A stretch of DNA of 64,000 nt from Cranoglanis bouderius (GCA_023630585.1 CM042542.1:25246788-25310787), one strand, 5' to 3'. Counted from the first letter of the stretch, positions 24,038-36,796 are shown. Translations and numbers: made by a program. Notes: a model not told the origin generated them from the sequence alone.

Positions 24038-27000
24038 TTAAATCAGCACAGTCCCAAAAAAAAGAACATTCTCTACAACCGAACATAAAACGTTTTTAAA
24101 ACACCATATATTTGTGAACTCCTCTACATTATTTGTAGTTCTATAAAAATCAAAATCAACTTTTAGTCTGGCTTTCATCATTCTAACAAAAACAGTGTTT
24201 ACATCAAAATCTAAGGAGTTTTCTATTTTATTTCTTCTGCTGAGGTAAATAGCCATTTTTGCTTGACCTAATACAAAATTAAATAGCTGACATTTCACTC
24301 TGCATTTCTGACTGTATCTAAAACCAAGAATAAACACCTGCTGAGAAAATTTTTCTCCAAACATCATAAACATTTGTTGTAACAGCTGAAAAAAAGAACG
24401 TAGTCTGTCACACTCCAAAAAGCAGTGATACACTGTTTCTCTCTGCAAACAAAAAGGACAATTATCACTTACATTGGGATTAATAACAGAAATGAAAGCA
24501 TTAACAGCCACAATACCATGTAGGATTCTCCACTGCAAATCTCCAACCCTTTTTGTCAACGGTGGTTTGTATAAAGCTCTCCACTCAGGTCTGACCTCAG
24601 TATCAAGCCCTAGATGAGCTCTCCAAGGAGTGTCAGCCTTACCATTTAATTTACCTTTGTTTAGAATTTTAACAAACAGTTTATACATGATTTTTCCTCC
24701 CATGACATCCAACCTGTTTGTGAGAGTCTCTCTGGACTCTAACAGTTGACCAGTGCATTCTCTAAAATCAGGAAAGATAGTCAATTTAGGAAAAGAATCA
24801 TCAATACTTGGTCGACGGCGTCCGTTACAGTAATCATTTAACAAAGAGAGTTCAGTCTTTGTGAGTTCACTCTTCCAAGTGTTGAGCAGTCGACTTATGA
24901 CCCTGGTAGATCTAACTCCTACCTGAGAGGCTAGACTTGCAGTGTCGGTCAATTTAGGTCCACATCGATCCACCACCTGTCCCAGTGTGACGATCCCAGC
25001 CGAACAGAATGACTGCATCACAGAGGGTCCTGCTATATGCTCTACATTGAAGCGGGTCCCATGCACTACTGGCTCTTTCAACAGCCCTGATAGGGACTCA
25101 CAGCTTGTTGCTCTTTGTTTATGGAACATCCCCCACACATTGAACAGTCCTTGGTAGAACTTTGGGAGATTGTACAGTTTATGAGCACTCAAGTCCATCA
25201 GAAACAAAGGCTCAAAAAGACCCAAATTTCGTCCTCGGGTCAGTATGGTTCGGGCTAAGGGTCTCCAGACAAGGTCTATGGGCCCAACCAGGAGTCTCTG
25301 AATGAACTGGAGTCAGAAAGTAGCACCCCTGCTGGCGAGATGAATGAGACCCTGCCCTCCTTCCTCTTTTGGTAAGAACAGTACGCTCTGTGGGATCCAA
25401 TGCAGACGGTCCCAGAAAAAGTCCACCAACACCACCTGTATCCTGCCCAGCAGTTGTGCAGGTGGGTCTACACATGATAAGCGGTGCCACAGCATACATG
25501 ACACCAAGTTGTTGATCACTAGTGTACGACCCCTAAAAGACATGTGTGGTAAGATCCATTTCCATTTCTTAAGACGTCCTTCAACTTTTTCTAAAACATT
25601 GTCCCAGTTTTTACACACAAAAGTATCATTACCAAGATACACACCAAGATATTTGAAACCACCCTTGTTCCAAATTAACCCGGCAGGTAAAACGAGTTTC
25701 TTGCTTAACTCATCACTAATTGTTACTGCTTCACTTTTTCCCCAGTTAGTCTTAGCAGAGGACAATAAACCAAAGTCATTAATATTTTCTACAAGGGTGT
25801 CAATATCTTCCTGTTTCTTGACAATGACAACAACATTGTCGGCATAAGCAGATAGTTTAAAAACTGTCTCACATCCAGGAAGGCGTACACCCGAAAGAGA
25901 CTGTCTTAATTTATGTAGGAGAGGCTCTATGGCCAGGGAGTACAACATGCCAGATAATGAGCAGCCTTGTCTGACTCCCCTCTGAACCTTAAAGGGAGCA
26001 CTTAAACCACCGTTGATCTTTAAAATACTCTCAATGTCGCTGTACAGGACTCGGATCATTTTTATAAAACCAGAGCTGAACCCAAAAGCTTCTAGTGTTT
26101 GCCACAAATACTGATGTTCAACTCTGTCAAAAGCCTTTTCTTGATCTATAGAAATCAGACAAATTTCACAGCCTAATGAATTGGAGAGGTCCAAAACATC
26201 ACAAATTAAGATAATGTTGTCAGATATCAACCTATTGGGTATACAGTAAGTCTGGTCAACATGAATGGAATGCTCCATCACTTTTCTCAGCCTCATGGCC
26301 AACACCTTTGACAAAAGTTTGTAATCAGTGCAGAGCAGAGCCACTGGCCGCCAGTTTTTGATCTCTTGTAAATCTCCCTTTTTAGGGAGAAGAGTGAGGG
26401 TTGCTCTCCTGCAGCTCAATGGTAAGAGTCCTTTGCTCAAACTGTTTCTGAGAACAAGCAGCAGATCTTTCCCAATTTCAGGCCAGAAAGCTTTATAAAA
26501 GTCCACTGGAAGACCATCAATGCCTGGAGCTTTGCCACTCTCTAGGCTCTGTAATGCAGATTGTAGCTCATCAGCAGAGATTTGTGTTTCCATCTCTGCA
26601 TTAGCCTCTTCGGAAACCTTGGGTAAGTCCTCATAGAAGGCCTGTGCCACTTCTGGTCTCTCTTGGAACTCCTTCTTGAAGAGCTTCTCGTAGAAAGCGA
26701 CTGCACATTTGCGGATCTCCTCAGACTCCTGCAGGGGTTGCCCGGTGCTGGACCGCAGAGAGTGCATAAGTCTCCTTTGTCCATTCCTGCGTTCAAGGCC
26801 GAAAAAAAAGTGAGAGGGTGCATCCATTTTTGCGATATTTTGATAACGAGAGCGGACCAGAGCTCCTTGAGCAGAAAAACCCAGCAGGTTAGATAGAGCT
26901 GACTTTTTTCTTTTGAGAACTTTAAAATGTTCTCTGTCTCTTGTGGAGTCTGCTAAATCTTGCAGCTTCATTATTTCACTCTCCAAAGCTTTCATAGATC

Positions 27001-28018
27001 TAGTCATGTCTCTTGTGACATTGAGAGTATACTGTAGGCACAGCTGTTTGATCTTGCTCTTCCCTATATCCCACCACTGTTGTAAAGAAGTATATTCAGA
27101 TTTTGTCTTTGTATAACCATCCCAGAAATATCTGAAAGCTTCTTTAAAAACATTATCAGAAAGCAGGGTTGCATTAAAATGCCAGTAGGCACTATTGCAT
27201 TTCACATCTTTAACAAAGATAGAAACTTGTACAAGGGAATGATCTGAAACACCAACTGGGTGTATTAAGCAACTTTTAAGTACGTTACTCTGATGTTTGA
27301 AGCAGTAGAATCTGTCAAGCCTAGCCAAAGATAAAGAATTGTCTTTTATATGAGTCCAGGTATATTGACGTTGAGTAGAGTGAAAAAGCCTCCAAACATC
27401 ACATAGATCATTCGCCTCAATTAGTTTCACAAGACATTTCTTGCTGGCTCCATGAGGTTCTGGGTGATTTCTATCTAAAGTTGCATTAGCAGTGCAATTA
27501 AAATCACCACCCAGAAACATGTATCCATCATCACTGCAGTTACTGATTACAGTGTTTAGAGTGTTTAAAAAGACCACCCTTTCTGTGCCTACAGTTGGAG
27601 CGTATACATTAATGAAAGTCAGTTTCACATTTTCAAATATAGCTTGTATTTATAATAAGCGACCCTCAATAATTTCCTCAGGAACACAAGAAATGGGTAA
27701 AAAATCTCTAGAAAACAAAATACTAACTCCACCACTGTTACTGCTCTTATGACTGAGATAAATTTCCCCATCCCACTCCTTCTTCCATGCAGTTTCATTA
27801 TCAGCTGTACTGTGTGTTTCTTGTAAAAATATAACATTTAATTTCTTAGTTTTAAACAAACTGAAAAGGGAAGCTCTCTTCCCATCCTCTCTGGCACCGT
27901 TAATGTTTAATGAACCCAGCTTTATGTCACACATATTAAATGTAAAGCTGCAATTAAACAAAACAGAGATGTTAAGACCAAAAAAGAATAAGAAAAGGGG
28001 GAGACACTTAACCATCAT
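24038..28018 (-). pseudogene. Tx1-like LINE ORF2 (endonuclease and reverse transcriptase), two stops
   Basis: One reading frame runs from the ATG at 28,018 to the stop at 24,038 (about 1,327 codons) and is broken only by TAA at 27,650-27,652 and TGA at 25,313-25,315; the three open pieces are in the same frame. The endonuclease shows LGSLNINGAR, FLQETHS, GGDFNC and a SDHSLV histidine. The RT shows WRPVALL, SIDQEKAFDRVEHQYLW, QRGVRQGCSLSG and AYADNVV. Motif C is YADN rather than YADD, so a catalytic Asp is changed. The C-terminal region carries NPNVSDNCPFCLQ, a CCHC-like cysteine motif. All three lesions are single-base in scale. Domain calls follow known L1/Tx1 architecture. Confidence 0.9.
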
Positions 28019-29265
28019 TTGCTATTTGCTCTCTAACTTTTGGCACCAATTTTCTGAGACGAGAGATTTCTTTTTCAGTAAAGGTCGGTTGGCCGGTATG
28101 TTCTGTGTTTTTCATAAACATTCTAACTGAGTCAATGAACAGCTTTAAATCTGGAAAGTAATCATCAACTCTAACTGATCTGGTGCCTTTTGTCCTTTGT
28201 AAAAAAGATTGGATTTTGGTGAAAGGGTAAACACTCTCCACATCCATCTGTGTGTCTCCACCTTCATCACTTTCACTCTCCTGTGTGTTTATCAAACTGT
28301 CCTCTGACTGAGATGGACAGATCATTGGATTTGTTCTTGACACTTTTGTAACTTGTTCAGTATTTGATTTGTTTTGTGGTTTTTTCCTCTTGGTTGACGA
28401 TGTGGACAGATCAGCGTCCATTAAAACCTCTTCCTCGTTAACCAACACTGACTCCGCTACTCTTGTCGCAGTGTAACCAACATTTAAGTCCGTTTTTAAG
28501 TCATCTTGTGCTTTTTGATCACTCGCTAAGTTTTTTTTTTTTTACCTCATTCTCCTGATCGCTATCATCTCGGTTTTCCTCCTGTGAAACCTGCAGGCTT
28601 CCCTGCGGTTCGTCCGGTAAAGCGGCTCCGCCTTCAGCTCCACCGGGCGCCGGTTCCGCTGCGTTAGCAGCCGGCCGGTTCTCACCTACTCTCTCCGGGC
28701 ACGAGCGAATCACATGCCCTACAGTTCCGCACCCAAAACACTTCATCGTTTCCGATGTTGCGTGCACAGTATAATCAAAATCATCAACTTTAAATTTTAA
28801 CACTAAGTTCAATTCTTCGTCACTCTTTTTCAGAATCATTTGAACTTGTCTCCTAAAAGACATACCGTGTTTAAGGTGAGGAGACTTACAGCTGATGGGA
28901 ATCATCTTTATCGGGGACACTAATTTTCCGTGTCTCGCCAGTTCTTTTTCCAGGAGCTCATTTTTTAGAAACGGGGGTATATTCGAAATAATGACCTTTT
29001 TAACAGGGCTTACTAAGGACAACACTGATGTGTAGGTACCTTGGATCACTACTCCACTCACAAGTAGCTGATTTACTTTCTCCAGACTGTCTAGAAACAT
29101 CACGACGGCACTATTCATTCTAGAAGCCGATTTAATACTCTCATATCCAACAAGCTCACCTACCGCTAGACTACAATCTTCAACCGAACACCCGCCAGGT
29201 GCAGACAGTTTAATTGCGTGTCGGCGTGTTAGTTTGTTCATGTTAAACTGTTCCCCAGCAGCCAT
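28008..29265 (-). pseudogene. Tx1-like LINE ORF1 (RNA-binding protein), frameshifted
   Basis: The likely start is the ATG at 29,265 (MAAGEQFNMNKL). The first open part (to 28,519) contains an RRM-like region (VKKVIISNIPPFL) and a zinc knuckle, CFGCGTVGHVIRSCP, then an acidic tail with EENRDDSDQENE and KKKK. The frame changes at a run of A in element sense (T run at about 28,531-28,543) and continues in another frame through 28,448-28,008. ORF1 proteins of this kind bind LINE RNA in the ribonucleoprotein. The break in a homopolymer may be real or a sequencing error. Confidence 0.8.
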
Positions 29266-29475
29266 GCTGACCAGCCTCGCCCACAGTCCCGCCTTCACAC
29301 AACAAACAAACAAATCCCACCAAACACTGTTTCTGTAAACACCTCCACACACAGTAACACAGAAACAAGAATTTTAGAAAAAAGAATCAGAAAACTCGCA
29401 AGCTTCACCACGCTCACAGCAGCACTCACCACACCCACTCCCAGCATGCACTCACCACACCCACTCCCAGCATGC

Positions 29476-29478
<3 letters not shown>

Positions 29479-29514
<36 letters not shown>

Positions 29515-29568
29515 TAGGGAGAGAGAGAGAGAGGGATAGGGAGAGGGAGAGAGAGTGAGAGAGAGAGG

Positions 29569-29606
<38 letters not shown>

Positions 29607-29745
29607 CAGAGAGAGAGATAGTGAGACAGGCAGAGAGGGAGAGAGAGAGGGAGAGAGATGGGAGAGAGAGAGAGGGAGGGAGGGGTAGGGAGAGAGAGAG
29701 GGAGAGAGGTAGGGGGAGAGAGAGAGAGAGAGAGAGAGAGAGATC
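29479..29745. repeat. (GA)n microsatellite, upstream flank of Tx1-like LINE
   Basis: About 265 bp of GA units with GGGA and CAGGCAGA interruptions. It is less pure than the block at 23,880-23,946 on the other side of the LINE. Confidence 0.95.
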
Positions 29746-30049
29746 ATTAGGTATGATTATTGTCCTGTAATGGTTAAGGACAATATACTTTGCGTATGTG
29801 AAAGCAGGTACTTTGGCAAGATTAGCTTATGACAGGATAACTGAAAGGGAGAGCCAGAAGGTAACACAGACATGAGGGCTCCCTGGGACAAGGCGGCCAG
29901 CCACTCCACCATCAACAAACCTTGGTGGACGCCTGAAAGTGGGGGGGTGACAGCATGCAGACATCCCAGTTCACCACAACACACTATGCCCATGAGATCT
30001 CTAGATCTGCTCCTTTACCTAAGGAAAAAAAAAAACTATTCACAAAAAG

Positions 30050-31370
30050 CTTGACTAAACAAATATATTTTCAGCCTGGACTTAAACACTGAGACTGTGT
30101 CTGAGTCCCGAACACTAATTGGAAGGCTGTTCCATAACTGTGGGGCTTTGTAAGTGAAAGCTCTTCCCCCTGCTGTAGCCTACACTATTCGAGGTACCGA
30201 CAAATAGCCTGCACCTTTGGGTCGAAGTAGGCGTGGCGGATCATAAAAGACCAAAAGTTCGCTTAGGTACTGTGGTGCGAAGCCATTTAGCGCTTTATAA
30301 GTCAATAGTAGTATTTTATAATCAATGTGAAATTTCACTGGGAGCCAATGCAGTGTGGATAAGATAGGGGTGATGTGGTCATATCTTCTGGTTCTAGTAA
30401 GGACCCTTGCAGCTGCATTCTGGACTAACTGGAGTTTGTTTATGCTCCTACTGGAACATCCAGACAGTAAGGCATTACAATAATCCAACCTAGAGGTGTA
30501 GAAAGCATGGACTAATTTTTCTACATCATGTATTGACAATATATTTCTTATCTTAGCAATATTTCTGAGGTGAAAGAAGGCTACCCTAGTAATATTATCT
30601 ACGTGGGCGTCAAAGGAAAAACTGGAGTCAATAATCACACCAAGGTCTTTTACTGCTGCACATGATGAAACAGAAAGGCCATCCAGAGTTACTATGGAAT
30701 CAGAAAACTTACTTCTAGCTGCATGTGGTCCTAGTATAAGTACTTCTGTCTTGTCAGAATTTAGTAAGAGGAAGTTAATAAACATCCACCGTCTAATGTC
30801 CTTTACACATTCCTCGACTTTATTAAACTGGTGTCTGTCATCTGGCTCCGCTGAAACATACAACTGTGTGTCATCAGCATAACAGTGGAAGCTAATTCCA
30901 TGTTTATGAATAATTTGACCCAGAGGTAGCATATATAAATAAAAAAGCAGTGGGCCTAAAACAGAACCTTGCAGAACAACAAACTTTACCTCAGTATGCA
31001 TAGAGAATTCACCATTTACATCTACGAACTGATAACGATCAGTCAAATAAGACCTGAGCCAGGAGGTCAAGCAACACAAGCATGGAGACACAACCCTGAT
31101 CAGAGGCCATCAGTAGGTCATTTACCACTTTAACCAGCGCTGTCTCTGTGCTATGATGAGGCCTAAATCCTGACTGATACATTTCATGAATGTTATTCCT
31201 ATTAAGGCACGAGCATAGTTGCTTTGCTACAACCTTTTCTAAGATCTTGGAGATAAAGGGGAGATTTGATATCGGCCTGCAGCTGGACAATTGAGAGGGG
31301 TTGAGGTCAGGTTTTTTAATCAGGGGTTTGATAACTGCTAATTTAAATGATTTAGGTACTAGCCAGTTCT
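30050..31370 (-). mobile_element. L2-like LINE, 5'-truncated
   Basis: Minus-strand frames at 31,290-31,039 and 31,091-30,180 code the RT core and C-terminus. They contain SNLPFISKILEKVVAKQL, QSGFRPHHSTETAL, QGSVLGPLLF, CYADDTQLY, then KDLGVIIDSSFSF and HWLPVKFHIDYK. The frame is interrupted near 31,040-31,090. This motif set is that of the L2/CR1/Rex1 group; L2 fits best. The 3' part near 30,050-30,180 (GTTCCATAACTGTGGGGCTT in plus sense) is a familiar fish LINE tail. The 5' half is absent. Confidence 0.8.
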
Positions 31371-31975
31371 AAGGGAAGAGTTGATTATTTTTAGAAGGGG
31401 TTTGATCGTGGGGACCCCTGACTAGAAGGTTACACGTGGGGACACCAATTTCTAAGTACAATAAAGCCATACTACAGTCAGAAGTGTCTGGGGGAATTTT
31501 TGAAGCCCAAAAATGTACTTTATTATAAGAAATTGTTCATTTTAGAAAACTCAATTTTTAACAGGTTTTTCTATTCTGATGGGGACATCCCTGTTATGTC
31601 TTACCACAAACCACCAGCGAGTGGCGCTGTAATGAATTATCTGTAGATTTTCTATTTTTTTATACAATAAAGATTAAAGTTTAGATAATAACTAAAGACA
31701 TGTTTAAAGGGAAGAATTCACTCTGTATTTATATTTTATTTTGCATTTCACCTATTTCCCATCAACTCTTGTATTTGAATAGACCATTTCTATGGATGTA
31801 AAAAGCGACATCAGCCTTACCTCCCGCCCTGTTTAACATTTATTTTTTTCCTCAATTCTGATAATCTGAAAAGGTCCACATTTGATAAATAAGACAGTTA
31901 TGTTTCATGACAAGCAGAAAATGTTCATGGGGCATTGACACCACGGGTATCATTGACTTATATTGTAGTAGATTT
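31371..31975. other. No gene seen
   Basis: AT-rich unannotated sequence between the L2-like LINE and the inverted duplication. It contains short GGGGACAC strings and no coding signal. Confidence 0.5.
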
Positions 31976-32201
31976 ATAAAATTGTGGCAGTAATGTGATT
32001 AAGGTTAAAATGATCAGGAATGTGTTTCAGAGATACCAGGTGAACTAAAACTGGTCATCTAAACTGTGTTTAATTACAGTATTCCTCAGGGCATGTTTGG
32101 TGTCATTTGTATCCATATTTCATGGTGAACGATGTGGTGATATCATAAATATCATATAGTTTAGGAAATAACATTTACAATATATGTTGTAATATGTGCT
32201 C

Positions 32202-32281
<80 letters not shown>

Positions 32282-33167
32282 CACCCACTGGTTTGCATGA
32301 ACTCATTCTCGGGAACTTAATTAACATACAGTTCCTTAAAGTGAGAGAACCCTGCCATGAAACACCATGGGGTCCACCCTGCCCTAAAACACATTGTTTT
32401 ATCTCCATTTGGTATCCTGGTCACTATACATGTCAAAGAGGGTCAAGGGTATAAGAGGATCTGCTTGGTAGAGAGAAAAGGGGGAGCTTATAACATCAGA
32501 AGCTTATAACAGAAAAGCTTATAACATCAGAAGCTTATAACATCAAAGCCTTGTAACATCCGAAGGGCCTTTTGCCATAGATGCTTTTCCATCGTGCATG
32601 CTATGTTCATGACGCTGACTGTAATCTTGTAAGTGATTCTTGTCTCTATTTTATGTATCTTTATCTCATATTAAATCCATTTGTTATTCTATTTCTAAAT
32701 ACTCTGTGTCTATGTTTGGTATTCTTATTATGAATAACTTCTTAAACTAAAAGTGTATAATACGTTAGACACGTTTAAGGTCAACCTCTGACAAGCCAAA
32801 AGTAAAGGCTAATACTTGCAAGTTTAAACAGAACCTCTAACAAGTAAGATAGGAAAGGCCTAGGCTTGCACGTTGATAGAAACCTCTGAGCTAACAAAAT
32901 AATGGTTTGATAAAAAGCTACATGAAAGTCTCTGACGTAGGAACGTCATTTTAATGAAAGCTTCGCTCGAAGCTGCTTAGGAGTAAATATCAGTAGAACA
33001 CTGAGTGTTAATACTTCTAGCACTAACTAGAAGATAATCAATTAAATGGAGTCAGATATTTAAATCATACATTAAAACACGCATTAACCTTCGCTGCATC
33101 TATTTCCGTCGTTGGTTATAGGAGAGCAGTGGGCTAAGTAATTAACTTTATATATTTTAGCCCTACA

Positions 33168-33251
<84 letters not shown>

Positions 33252-33511
33252 TTATGTGTGTATATATATATATATATATATAAATCAGCTTTCTGAATGC
33301 AGATGAGTGAGAAGGTGGAGATGCAGTCGGGGGGCAAATGAGATTGCGAAGGCGCGTGAGGGGGGTGGGGGTCTGGTGCGGGGTGTGGGGATAAAAACTC
33401 TCGAGCTCTCCGTGACCCCTTTCAGTTCTCCGTTCAGCCTCCTGGAGTAAACAGCTCGCACGTTTTCTTATTGTTTTATTTTTTAAACTTGTTTTTCCGT
33501 TTGGATTCACG

Positions 33512-33599
33512 ATGCGGTCTCGGTCGGTTCTCGTGCCGCTGCTGCTGCTGCTGTTGTTCGACTTCTACACCGAGGGAGCGCGAGACGTCCCACCGATCC
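33512..33599 (+). CDS. Signal-peptide exon, tandem copy 1
   Basis: ATG at 33,512; 88 nt; donor GATCC then GTAAGT; phase 1. It codes the same MRSRSVLVPL... signal peptide as the copies at 34,692 and 216-303. Its upstream region is shorter: the (TA)n tract begins only about 220 bp before the ATG, replacing the CA tract seen upstream of copy 2. It may be a duplicated, possibly unused, first exon. Confidence 0.5.
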
Positions 33600-34186
33600 G
33601 TAAGTATTTTTTTTATTATTCGGGAGTTTATTACTATTCTTTGTTAAGTTTTTATTTTAATTTTTTGTAACTGTCGGGATTTTAAAATTGTATTTTATTT
33701 ATTTATATTGTCGGTGAGGCATTTAAAACATAAATTTTTCACGAAACATTTATTTTTATGAATAAATTATATATATATATAATTATTTTTAATACAGCTG
33801 TTATGATCTTCAGTTAAACAATGAATCCGTCTTAATGAACCAGTGGATTAATTAACAATCGAACAAATTCATGTAGAAAAAAAGGTTTTCTTGATTTTTC
33901 TCATGTTATATCTTTTATCTTTTAATTTTAGAGAATAGAGTTAAAGGTGGATCTTTAACATAGAACTGATTTAGGATTCTGTAGTTAAGATTATTATTCA
34001 AACTTTTCCTTTCCTTTATGTTTGGTTTATTTTATATTTAATACATTATTATTATTATATATTAGATCAATAAAAAATGCTCTTCTTTATTTATGTTTGT
34101 GTAATAGTGATGAGAGTTTAGAGAAAAGTAAAATAAAATAAATAATTTACAAACACACACGCACACACGCACCACACACACACGCA

Positions 34187-34236
<50 letters not shown>

Positions 34237-34378
34237 TCACACACACACACCTGTGGATGGCCCCATCAGATGTGCCTAATTGCCTGGGAGGACCCTCATC
34301 AGTCCAGCCATTGTTATGGTAACGATTTCCTCAGCCTCGGGCGTGGTGACTGATAATGGAGCATGTTAGAGCTGGAGC

Positions 34379-34427
<49 letters not shown>

Positions 34428-34691
34428 TAGTGTAAATAAAGTGCGGAAATCAGCTTTCTGAATGCAGATGAGTGAGAAGGTGGAGATGCAGTCGGGGGGC
34501 AAATGAGATTGCGAAGGCGCGTGAGGAGGATGGGGGTCTGGTGCGGGGTGGGGGGGTGTTGTATGTGGGGATAAAAACTCTCGAGCTCTCCGTGACCCCT
34601 TTCAGTTCTCCGTTCAGCCTCCTGGAGTAAACAGCTCGCACGTTTTCTTATTGTTTTATTTTTTAAACTTGTTTTTCCGTTTGGATTCACG

Positions 34692-34779
34692 ATGCGGTCT
34701 CGGTCGGTTCTCGTGCCGCTGCTGCTGCTGCTGTTGTTCGACTTCTACACCGAGGGAGCGCGAGACGTCCCACCGATCC
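34692..34779 (+). CDS. Signal-peptide exon, tandem copy 2
   Basis: ATG at 34,692; 88 nt; consensus donor; phase 1. It codes a cleavable-looking signal peptide (leucine core, then FDFYTEGA). Upstream lies GATAAAAAC at about 34,570, a TATA-like element about 120 bp before the ATG. The next strong acceptor on this strand is at 36,881-36,882 (TTTCTGTTTTTACTCTTCTTAG). The host protein is not recognised. Confidence 0.6.
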
Positions 34780-35556
34780 GTAAGTATTTTTTTTTATTAT
34801 TCGGGAGTTTATTACTATTCTTTGTTAAGTTTTTATTTTAATTTTTTTTAACTGTCGGGATTTTAAAATTGTATTTTATTTATTTATATTGTCGGTGAGG
34901 CATTTAAAACATTAATTTTTCACGAAACATTTATTTTTATGAATAAATTATATATATATTATAATTACTTTTAATACAGCTGTTATGATCTTCAGTTAAA
35001 CAATGAATCCGTCTTAATGAACCAGTGGATTAATTAACAATCAAACAAATTCATGTAGAAAAAAAGGTTTTCTTGATTTTTCTCATGTTATATCTTTTAT
35101 CTTTTAATTTTAGAGAATAGAGTTAAAGGTGGATCTTTAACATAGAACTGATTTAGGATTCTGTAGTTAAGATTATTATTCAAACTTTTCCTTTCCTTTA
35201 TGTTTGTGTAATAGTGATGAGAAATCAAGTTTGGGCTCCGTTTAAAAAAATAGATGTAATAATTAAGGTCATGTTTATTATATATTTAGCCGATTTTTGT
35301 GGCTACATTCAACATTTACATTTCCATTGGAAACCTTTATTTTTTTATTATTAGTTGTTTTGTTGTTTTTTTTTAAATAAAAACCTCATGAACCTTGTGA
35401 GCCGTTCTGAGGAACCTTCCAGGAACCTTGTGTTTTTAGCTGGAGATATAGCGATGTGTCAATACAAGACTTTTAGGCAAACGTGATTTGTGAGACGAGG
35501 GAAATGATTTACTAAACTCTTATTTTTTGTCATTTTTTCTCCAGCTCCCACTTATC

Positions 35557-35753
35557 AGTAGTTATATCATATACTTTATGTCAAAAAATTATTTATGACC
35601 CCCCTGTCATATGATTTATGACCCCTCATGTCAGTCTGATTGACAGTTCAGCCCAACCTGTAATTTATGGCCCCACCAGCCTTCTGTCTGTGTGTATGTA
35701 TGCGCATGCGTGCGTATGTGCGTGCGTGCATGTGCGTGCGTGCGTGCGTACAT

Positions 35754-35787
<34 letters not shown>

Positions 35788-36220
35788 ATGGTTTTTACAC
35801 CCCCGCTATGTGCGTGTTGAAAAAGCTATTGATTAAATAAATAGCTGTGGATAAAACATAGAAGAGGCTCCGTAACACCCACACGGCGTCTGATCCACGA
35901 GTTTCCCAAACCCTTAGAAGGACGATGTGTATTTCACCAAGAATACGTGTTGAAATGAGTGGTGTCGGCTTTTGTGTCAGTGGGGGAAAACAGGGGTGTT
36001 ATCAAAAACCGAAGACCATCCCTTAAACCCTCCCCACGAACGTTTCTGTAAGGTACATAAATCACAAAAAGCTCATGTCACTGTCATGAAATGTGTATAA
36101 ATTATGACTCCAGTGTCAGTCGCGAACGTGTGTGAATTATGACCCCCTTGAACTGACAGTTTGGCGAGCGCTGTAATTTATAACTTTTTTTCCCTGTATC
36201 CTGGAAGTTTGTTCTTTCCC

Positions 36221-36265
<45 letters not shown>

Positions 36266-36796
36266 TGTGTGTGTATGTGTGTGTGTGTTTCACGAAAGTA
36301 TTATGTGTTAATGTGGGTTTTACACCCCTGCTATATGTGCGCGTCCTGAGAACTGATGTTTAAACACTGATTAAATAATCCCTGACCTTGCCTGTATCCT
36401 GTCTGTGTGTGTGTGCGACGCATTATATGATAATGAGACGAGTTTTACACACATGCTATGTGTGTTGTGGCCAGAGAAAAGCGATGTTTTTATGAAAACG
36501 TGGTCGGATCAAAGTTTTTGTTAGTTTGTTTGTAAAAGTGTTTCATGAAATGGACAAACTGATGTTTGTGAAATTGTTGAAACATTTGTTGATTACGTTG
36601 AGAAAAACTCTTGTTCACTTTTACTGAACTGAAACCCCCAAACATTTAAAAACCATGTGATTTATTCTTTGTGGAATCGAATCTGAATATCCTGTCATGG
36701 TGCACATTTAACGAGGAATATGCTGCGTTCATTCTTAACTCATTTTAGCCAATAATACTTTTTATACAATCATCACATTCAGTAATACAGATAACT
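35557..36796 (+). mobile_element. Diverged terminal fragment of an older Maverick/Polinton
   Basis: Starts with AGTAGTTATATCATATACTT, the same terminus as the complete Polinton at 44,735 and (inverted) 61,654. It continues with its subterminal modules: the TTTCCCAAACCCTTAGAAGG block at about 35,907, GTTTAAACACTGATTAAATAAT at about 36,358, the tail of the Bcl-2-like gene at about 36,560-36,640, and TTAACTCATTTTAGCCAATA at about 36,736. Homology ends near 36,796. Several CA/GT tracts are included. There is no ORF of note and no matching second end in the window. Sequence divergence is clearly higher than between the two ends of the complete element, so it is older or from another lineage. Confidence 0.85.

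Larger units (their letters stand above)
23947..29479 (-). mobile_element. Near full-length Tx1-like LINE inserted in a (GA)n/(TC)n microsatellite
   Basis: The element has a 5' UTR with a 26-bp tandem repeat (core GTGCATGCTGGGAGTGGGTG, seen twice near 29,430-29,480), ORF1 with a zinc knuckle, ORF2 with endonuclease and RT, and a short 3' UTR (24,037-23,947). ORF1 and ORF2 overlap by 11 nt (28,008-28,018). Both ends lie directly in (GA)n on the plus strand, which is (TC)n in element sense. Tx1-group LINEs that target microsatellites are known: Kibi, as I recall, uses (TC)n. Only two in-frame stops and one ORF1 frameshift separate it from an open element, so it is young. Confidence 0.85.
31976..34996. 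repeat. Partner of the inverted duplication at 1-2,316, with internal tandem copy
   Basis: Matches 1-2,316 in inverted orientation. It includes (CA)n at 32,205-32,279, (TA)n at 33,170-33,243 and again near 33,263-33,282, and CA tracts at 34,180-34,232 and 34,380-34,424. The promoter and exon block 33,285-33,800 is repeated at 34,445-34,996; the inverted copy has only one. A TATA-like string at 32,449-32,455 (GGTATAAGAGG) and a row of GCTTATAAC units at 32,486-32,550 give this block a promoter- or LTR-like look, but no LTR ends were identified. Confidence 0.9.

Noticed and set aside
32194..32454. ORFs coded by CA/GT, GA and TA microsatellites
   Set aside because: Low-complexity translation of simple repeats; no conserved flanks with coding signal.
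31976..33130. Retroviral LTR in the inverted duplication
   Set aside because: A TATA-like box and GCTTATAAC repeats are suggestive, but no TG...CA ends, target duplication or adjacent gag or pol were found.
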